Origin: an uncultured Lachnospiraceae bacterium
GTDB lineage: Bacteria; Bacillota; Clostridia; Lachnospirales; Lachnospiraceae
Direction of reading: 5' to 3'
Assembly (NCBI GenBank): GCA_900544685.1
Contig: UQWA01000013.1
Coordinates: 1-64,000, forward strand
DNA length: 64,000 bases
Position numbers and translations under genes: made by a program. Of the stretch, positions 59,894 to 64,000 are shown piece by piece. The notes under the pieces are model-generated. The model was given only the letters and a program-made list of their open reading frames with translations. It did no database searches and had not been told where the DNA came from. Positions within the stretch are counted from its first letter, which is position 1; every line of letters starts with the position of its first letter.

Positions 59894-61534
59894 TTATGAC
59901 AAACGGTACATATAGGTTAACTGTGACAGATCCTGATCCTCACTGGTCAGCATAGTATGCATATCAGAAATCATCGTAGCAATACCGGTTGTTTCCTGAA
60001 ACAGGCTTTTCTGGGTACACCAGACATTGCCATCCTTTACTGCCTTAAAATCTGCCAGCAGACTGCTCTTTGCCAGAAGCTCATCCAGGGAATGAAGTTC
60101 TGTCTCTATGGCACTGTTATAGATAATATAATCTGCATCCTTGGCCCCTGCGTAGAATTCTTCCATCTGCATGTTCATGGTAGATAACGCATTGTCATCT
60201 CCCAGATCCTGGAATATATACTTTCCGCCTGCCAGTTCAATCATCTTGGATATATAATCTCCGCTCTTTCGTACGGTCACATACCCATTGGAATTAATGG
60301 AGAAAAATGCCACTGTTTTTCCGGTATTCTCCGCTCCCAGTACATCCGTCAGCAGATCCGTCTGGCTGTTAAAATATTCTTCTGCTTCTGTCTCTTTATT
60401 CAGGAGCGCCGCGTATAGCTTCAGCCATTCCATTCTTCCCAGAGGATCACTCTCATAACTGGAATGTTCCACCAGAACCGGAATGCCGAATTCTTCCAGT
60501 TTTTCCCTTACTTCCGGGGAATGATAGATCATTGTAGATTCTATTGCCAGATCACAGCCGCTGGATACAATCAGTTCGTAATCCGGAGCACTGTATTTTC
60601 CGGCATAAGTGATACTGCCATTCTCCAGGGCTTCTTTTGCTTCTTCCACATACCATCCGTCTGCATTCGTGCCGGACAATGTAATATAGTCAATTCCGTC
60701 TATCGCCCGAAACAGATCCATGGCAGAAGTGGCCACCAGATAAATATGATCCAGTGGCTGCTGCAAAATGGTAATCTCACTGTCCAGTCCTTCTGGCACC
60801 TCTGCACCTTCCGGTACTACCAGATATTCCCCCTCCTGGGCGATGGTCACAAGCTTATATCCGTCGTTATAATAATCCACAGCAAACTGCGTCGCATATT
60901 CCAGATCCATGCTGTGATCATAAGTCAGTCCCGCTATCTCAGGGATCTCATGTTCCAGTTTTTCAGACTGTGGAGCAGGTTCTTCCACTGCATCTGTCTG
61001 TTCGGAAGATGATGCTTCCACATTGTCAGAGTCCGTTTCTGCTGCCTTGCTTTCAGTATCAGACTCTCCCGCTTCTTTTACGGTGGCTGCATCCAGGGTA
61101 ATTGTATACTCAATCTCATGGGGTTCACTCATGGCAACCGTATCTGCCGTCACCGGAATTGCTGTGTCAAATCCGGCAACCGGAATCTCAAATGTAGAAT
61201 TGCCGTCTGTATTCACCGGTTCATATTTTTCACCGTCCACGATCATATAGTCGTAATAAGGACTGCTGAATTCTATCGATGCTGTTATTTTTCCTTCTTT
61301 TATGGTAAGAGAAACCGGCGATGTGATGGATGCTCTTCCACTTCCACCTTCCAGACTGCCTTCGGCGGTATAACTGCCATCCGACAGTCCCAGCTGCTGC
61401 GCTGTTACCGCTTCGTCCTCCTGCTGTTCTGTGATCACTTCTGTCTGCGCATTCTTGGCAGCACTCCCAGTGATCTGCATAGTTCCTGCCATGCAAAGTG
61501 CTGTAGCAATTGCAATGTTACGATATGTTCTCAT
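59894..61534 (-). CDS. ABC importer binding protein with added N-terminal beta domain
   Basis: A 546-residue exported protein. After a signal peptide come an NEAT-like beta domain (about 48-155: SVSLTIKEGKITASIEF-like strands, YYDYMIVDGEKYEPV, STFEIPV), an acidic linker, and a BtuF/FhuD-like binding fold (PEIAGLTYDHSMDLEYATQF, ILQQPLDHIYLVATSAMDL, MIYHSPEVREKLEEF, VEHSSYESDPLGRMEWLK). It should hand an iron, heme or cobamide ligand to the FecCD-FecE pair. No lipobox is visible. GTG at 61543 is an alternative start. Confidence 0.85.
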   Translation of the reverse strand: MRTYRNIAIATALCMAGTMQITGSAAKNAQTEVITEQQEDEAVTAQQLGLSDGSYTAEGSLEGGSGRASITSPVSLTIKEGKITASIEFSSPYYDYMIVDGEKYEPVNTDGNSTFEIPVAGFDTAIPVTADTVAMSEPHEIEYTITLDAATVKEAGESDTESKAAETDSDNVEASSSEQTDAVEEPAPQSEKLEHEIPEIAGLTYDHSMDLEYATQFAVDYYNDGYKLVTIAQEGEYLVVPEGAEVPEGLDSEITILQQPLDHIYLVATSAMDLFRAIDGIDYITLSGTNADGWYVEEAKEALENGSITYAGKYSAPDYELIVSSGCDLAIESTMIYHSPEVREKLEEFGIPVLVEHSSYESDPLGRMEWLKLYAALLNKETEAEEYFNSQTDLLTDVLGAENTGKTVAFFSINSNGYVTVRKSGDYISKMIELAGGKYIFQDLGDDNALSTMNMQMEEFYAGAKDADYIIYNSAIETELHSLDELLAKSSLLADFKAVKDGNVWCTQKSLFQETTGIATMISDMHTMLTSEDQDLSQLTYMYRLS

Positions 61535-61552
61535 ATTCCCCACTGTCCTTTT

Positions 61553-63106
61553 CTATCCTTCTTTTTCTTCCATTTCCAGAAGCCGCAGAGAAAGATTCAG
61601 ATAAAATATCTCATCCGGATCTTCCAGATTGGACTGTAATACTGATTTAATCTTCTCCAGTCGATATAAAAATGTACTTCTGTGAATAAACAGTTCATTT
61701 GCCGTCTGCGTTGCATTCAGATTCTGTTCCAGATACGTTCGTAAGGTCAGCATATATTCAGAATGATGCATCTCATCCAGCTTCTTTAATTCCAGCAGAT
61801 TCTCATGACACACCATGGTTGCCGGAAGTTCCTTCGTTGTCTGCTCCATCAGATATGGCAGCACCATCTGGTCAAATCTGTGGATCCATACATATGGTTT
61901 TTTTCTGCTGCCCTCTTCCAGTGCGATCTTTGCCTGCAGATATTGTCTGCGCAGATTCATATGTCCGGTCATACTCCGACTGTATCCGGCTTTCAGATAA
62001 CTGTCACGGATAAAGTAAATCAACTCTGCTTCGATCTCCTCCACCGTCTGTCCCGTCTTCGACAAATTGAAAAAGCATATAATCTCCTGACGGACCTGAA
62101 AACTGCTGGAATGTGGAAACTGCTTCTTCAGATACTTACAGATCGTACCTGTGGTATGTTCTTTATCTCCTCCTGCTGTCTGAAGAACCAGACACAGATA
62201 ATCCTGTCTCGGACTCCATCCCAGGGCTGCCAGACGATTGCTCATGGTCAGATAATCTGCCGTTCTGTCTGTTACAATCAGCCTGCATACATCATCCAGA
62301 TCATCCTTTTCCTGAAACGAAGGCTCATGCAGAATGATATATTCCAGATAAGATGCCAGCTGTGCCACCAGACATTTATCACCTTCTGTCAGCTTTTTCT
62401 GAGTCTCCAGTACAACTACACGATGAGTTGGTTCGCCTTTCGTCCACAGATTCATACTGATCATCCGACACCCATTGATAAAAGCCGGCAGCAGCATCGG
62501 TACCTCAGACTCTATGGACTTCTTATACGTCTCATCCTGAATATAGGCATTCATATATTCCAGATTGACCATCTCATCCGTAAACAGCCGGACTCCCTGA
62601 CTCAGATTATTTCCCTTGCTCTCTGCCGTCAGAGTAAAATCAATTCCCATGACTACCAGTGGGTTGCCAACCATGTCTGCGGACAGCTTCAGTGCTCTCT
62701 GAATGGATCCACTGCGCAAGACCAGCGCATTCAACTGTTCCACCCAGTCATCGCACCGGTCAAAAATTCTCTGCACCGTATTGATCACATCCGAAGCCGA
62801 TATGTTGGGATTAAGCATAATATAAGGTCCGCTTAGTTCCTTGCGGAATTCTTCTGTCTGATCTGACTCTGTCAGGATCACCAGCACATCATCCCAATTG
62901 TATTTTGCCTTCTGTATCTGTATAGTGCTCTGTCTCTGTTTCAGATATGTTCCGGTAACAATACAGACGCGCCCTCTTGCAGGTGCTACATCTCTTGTCT
63001 GTAGAAATGGTCTGAAATACGCATCTTCTCCGGATATATTTTCACATGTCAGGACATCATACCGTTCCCGCAGACGTTCTGCCAGATATGCACTTGACAG
63101 CTTCAC
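61553..63106 (-). CDS. PucR/CdaR-family transcription regulator
   Basis: A 517-residue regulator. N-terminal sensing region (DVLTCENISGEDAYFRP), a GAF-like middle, and the C-terminal PucR helix-turn-helix: TLRTYLEQNLNATQTANELFIHRSTFLYRLEKIK. PucR proteins control purine and amino acid catabolism; this one overlaps the corrinoid protein gene by four bases and precedes the FecBCD genes, so it may sense a methyl donor or corrinoid instead. Link to ureide genes is possible but unproven. Confidence 0.88.
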   Translation of the reverse strand: MKLSSAYLAERLRERYDVLTCENISGEDAYFRPFLQTRDVAPARGRVCIVTGTYLKQRQSTIQIQKAKYNWDDVLVILTESDQTEEFRKELSGPYIMLNPNISASDVINTVQRIFDRCDDWVEQLNALVLRSGSIQRALKLSADMVGNPLVVMGIDFTLTAESKGNNLSQGVRLFTDEMVNLEYMNAYIQDETYKKSIESEVPMLLPAFINGCRMISMNLWTKGEPTHRVVVLETQKKLTEGDKCLVAQLASYLEYIILHEPSFQEKDDLDDVCRLIVTDRTADYLTMSNRLAALGWSPRQDYLCLVLQTAGGDKEHTTGTICKYLKKQFPHSSSFQVRQEIICFFNLSKTGQTVEEIEAELIYFIRDSYLKAGYSRSMTGHMNLRRQYLQAKIALEEGSRKKPYVWIHRFDQMVLPYLMEQTTKELPATMVCHENLLELKKLDEMHHSEYMLTLRTYLEQNLNATQTANELFIHRSTFLYRLEKIKSVLQSNLEDPDEIFYLNLSLRLLEMEEKEG

Positions 63107-63762
63107 TTTTTCGCCTCCTCTGTACTTTCTTCTACCAGTTTCTTTGCCAGCATTGCGCAGTCTGCAGCTGTTTCTGTATAGGCATCGGCACCCATTTTCT
63201 CGGCAAGTTCTCTGGTTACTGCACCGCCTCCTACCAGAATCTTATAGGTTCGGTTCGGATTCCTTCGCAGCTTTTTTACCACCTGCGCCATTTCCTGTAC
63301 AGATGTATTTAAAAGAGAGGACAGACATACAATCGAAACATCCGGATTCTCTTTGATGGCTTTCAGGAACTGCTTCTCTGAAATATCCACTCCCAGATCC
63401 ACTACCTCAAACCCTGAACTGCGAAACATCAGACCAACCAGATTCTTCCCCAGATCATGGAGATCTCCTTCTACCGTTCCCAGGATCACCTTGCCGATCT
63501 TTTTCTGTCGGTAGCCTTCGCTTTCCTGCTCTATAATGTCAAATCCTTTGCGGATACACCGCGCTGTAGTCAGGATCCTGGGAATATCTCCGTCGCCGTT
63601 CTTATATTCTTCTGTCATGACTTTCATCGCAGGAAACATGCCTTCTTCTACGACTTCTTTCGCTGTTATCCCGTCTCTGATGGCGGTTCTGACCAGTTCA
63701 ATGGTCTCCTGAGAGTGCCCCTGTTCAATTGACTTCTGTATCTGTTCCAAAATTGCGTTCAT
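63103..63762 (-). CDS. Corrinoid-binding methyl carrier protein
   Basis: A 219-residue protein of the MtaC/MtbC/MttC type: a helical cap domain (1-85) and a Rossmann B12 domain with GDLHDLGKNLVGLM, where the His is the lower cobalt ligand, then SLLNTSV and VGGGAVT. It carries a methyl group on corrinoid between two methyltransferases. No substrate methyltransferase is in the visible window; a DUF2284 protein lies upstream, as commonly found near such systems. Confidence 0.92.
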   Translation of the reverse strand: MNAILEQIQKSIEQGHSQETIELVRTAIRDGITAKEVVEEGMFPAMKVMTEEYKNGDGDIPRILTTARCIRKGFDIIEQESEGYRQKKIGKVILGTVEGDLHDLGKNLVGLMFRSSGFEVVDLGVDISEKQFLKAIKENPDVSIVCLSSLLNTSVQEMAQVVKKLRRNPNRTYKILVGGGAVTRELAEKMGADAYTETAADCAMLAKKLVEESTEEAKK

Positions 63763-63788
63763 CTATGCTGCGTATCTCCTTGCTTTTC

Positions 63789-64000
63789 TTATTCCAGTAA
63801 AAAACAGCTTGTATAAGCTATGGTACAGGGACCATAGTAATATTCCATGTGATTTGCTTTACAGACCTGTGTCACCAGCATTCCGTATGCCTCCATCGAT
63901 GCAAATGCCTCGTCCGGGAAGCGGCACGGGGCATCCGGATAAGTACAGACCTTGCACTTCACACAGCTCCCCGCACTGATTGGACGCATCTTCGGATATT
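63789..64000 (-). CDS. DUF2284 metal-binding protein, N-terminus cut by window edge
   Basis: The frame runs from beyond the right edge to the stop at 63789. Visible part: YPKMRPISAGSCVKCKVCTYPDAPCRFPDE, then SMEAYGM and YYYGPCTIAYTSCFLL. The four-Cys set and SMEAYG match the C-terminus of DUF2284 proteins, which accompany corrinoid methyltransferase genes. An internal ATG at 63989 is not the true start. Confidence 0.85.
   Translation of the reverse strand, partial: YPKMRPISAGSCVKCKVCTYPDAPCRFPDEAFASMEAYGMLVTQVCKANHMEYYYGPCTIAYTSCFLLE

Noticed and set aside
1..64000. CRISPR array or tRNA/rRNA genes
   Set aside because: No regularly spaced repeats and no tRNA or rRNA sequence recognised; the element uses a protein gene, not a tRNA, as target.

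Overview
The window looks like a gut Firmicute of the Lachnospiraceae. Blautia or a close relative is an inference from gene content; no rRNA is present to settle it. Support comes from strong AGGAGG ribosome sites, low-GC DNA, DUF951 and DUF4317 proteins, an rpsF-ssb-rpsR operon, sortase B, and a strictly anaerobic metabolism built on Hdr/Flx iron-sulfur proteins and a corrinoid protein. Most genes lie on the minus strand.

Left part (1-16.9 kb): a cut-off secreted Cys-rich protein, a membrane diguanylate cyclase, and two paralogous secreted proteins flanking a 6.9 kb integrated element. The element (about 2803-9736) carries a Tn916-type integrase and excisionase, a HUH replication initiator, an FtsK/TcpA-like ATPase, several unknown genes and a lipoprotein. 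It is inserted exactly at the 3' end of rpsR: a 23-bp near-repeat that includes the rpsR stop codon marks both ends. After it come rpsF-ssb-rpsR, a sirtuin, sortase B, a VanRS-like two-component pair and asnS.

Middle part (17-41.7 kb): a scattered anaerobic ureide (allantoin) pathway. It holds allantoinase, an allantoate amidohydrolase-type M20 enzyme with a symporter, a PucG-type ureidoglycine aminotransferase, an AllF-AllG (FdrA-YlbE) fusion, carbamate kinase and an LctP-family permease. AllH (DUF2877) lies 25 kb away at 53.5 kb. Together they could turn allantoin into oxamate, CO2, ammonia and ATP. A hydantoin/allantoin racemase and an ABC uptake system next to allantoinase are decaying; one piece is split by an intact IS200/IS605 element whose excision would restore the permease reading frame.

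Right-centre (41.8-53.4 kb): the most striking region, an 11-gene, 11-kb operon mdh-hdrBCA-flxDCBA-frdBA-fumarase. It reads as a soluble route oxaloacetate -> malate -> fumarate -> succinate whose reductase is wired to a flavin-based electron-bifurcating Hdr-Flx module fed by NAD(P)H. A cobalamin riboswitch with a clear intrinsic terminator sits between its promoter and first gene. I propose that corrinoid shortage switches on fumarate respiration as an alternative electron sink.

Right end (53.5-64 kb): allH, a metallo-hydrolase, an alpha-galactosidase, a FecBCD-type importer with an unusual binding protein, a PucR regulator, a corrinoid protein and a DUF2284 protein running off the edge. Corrinoid biology thus appears at both ends of this part of the window.
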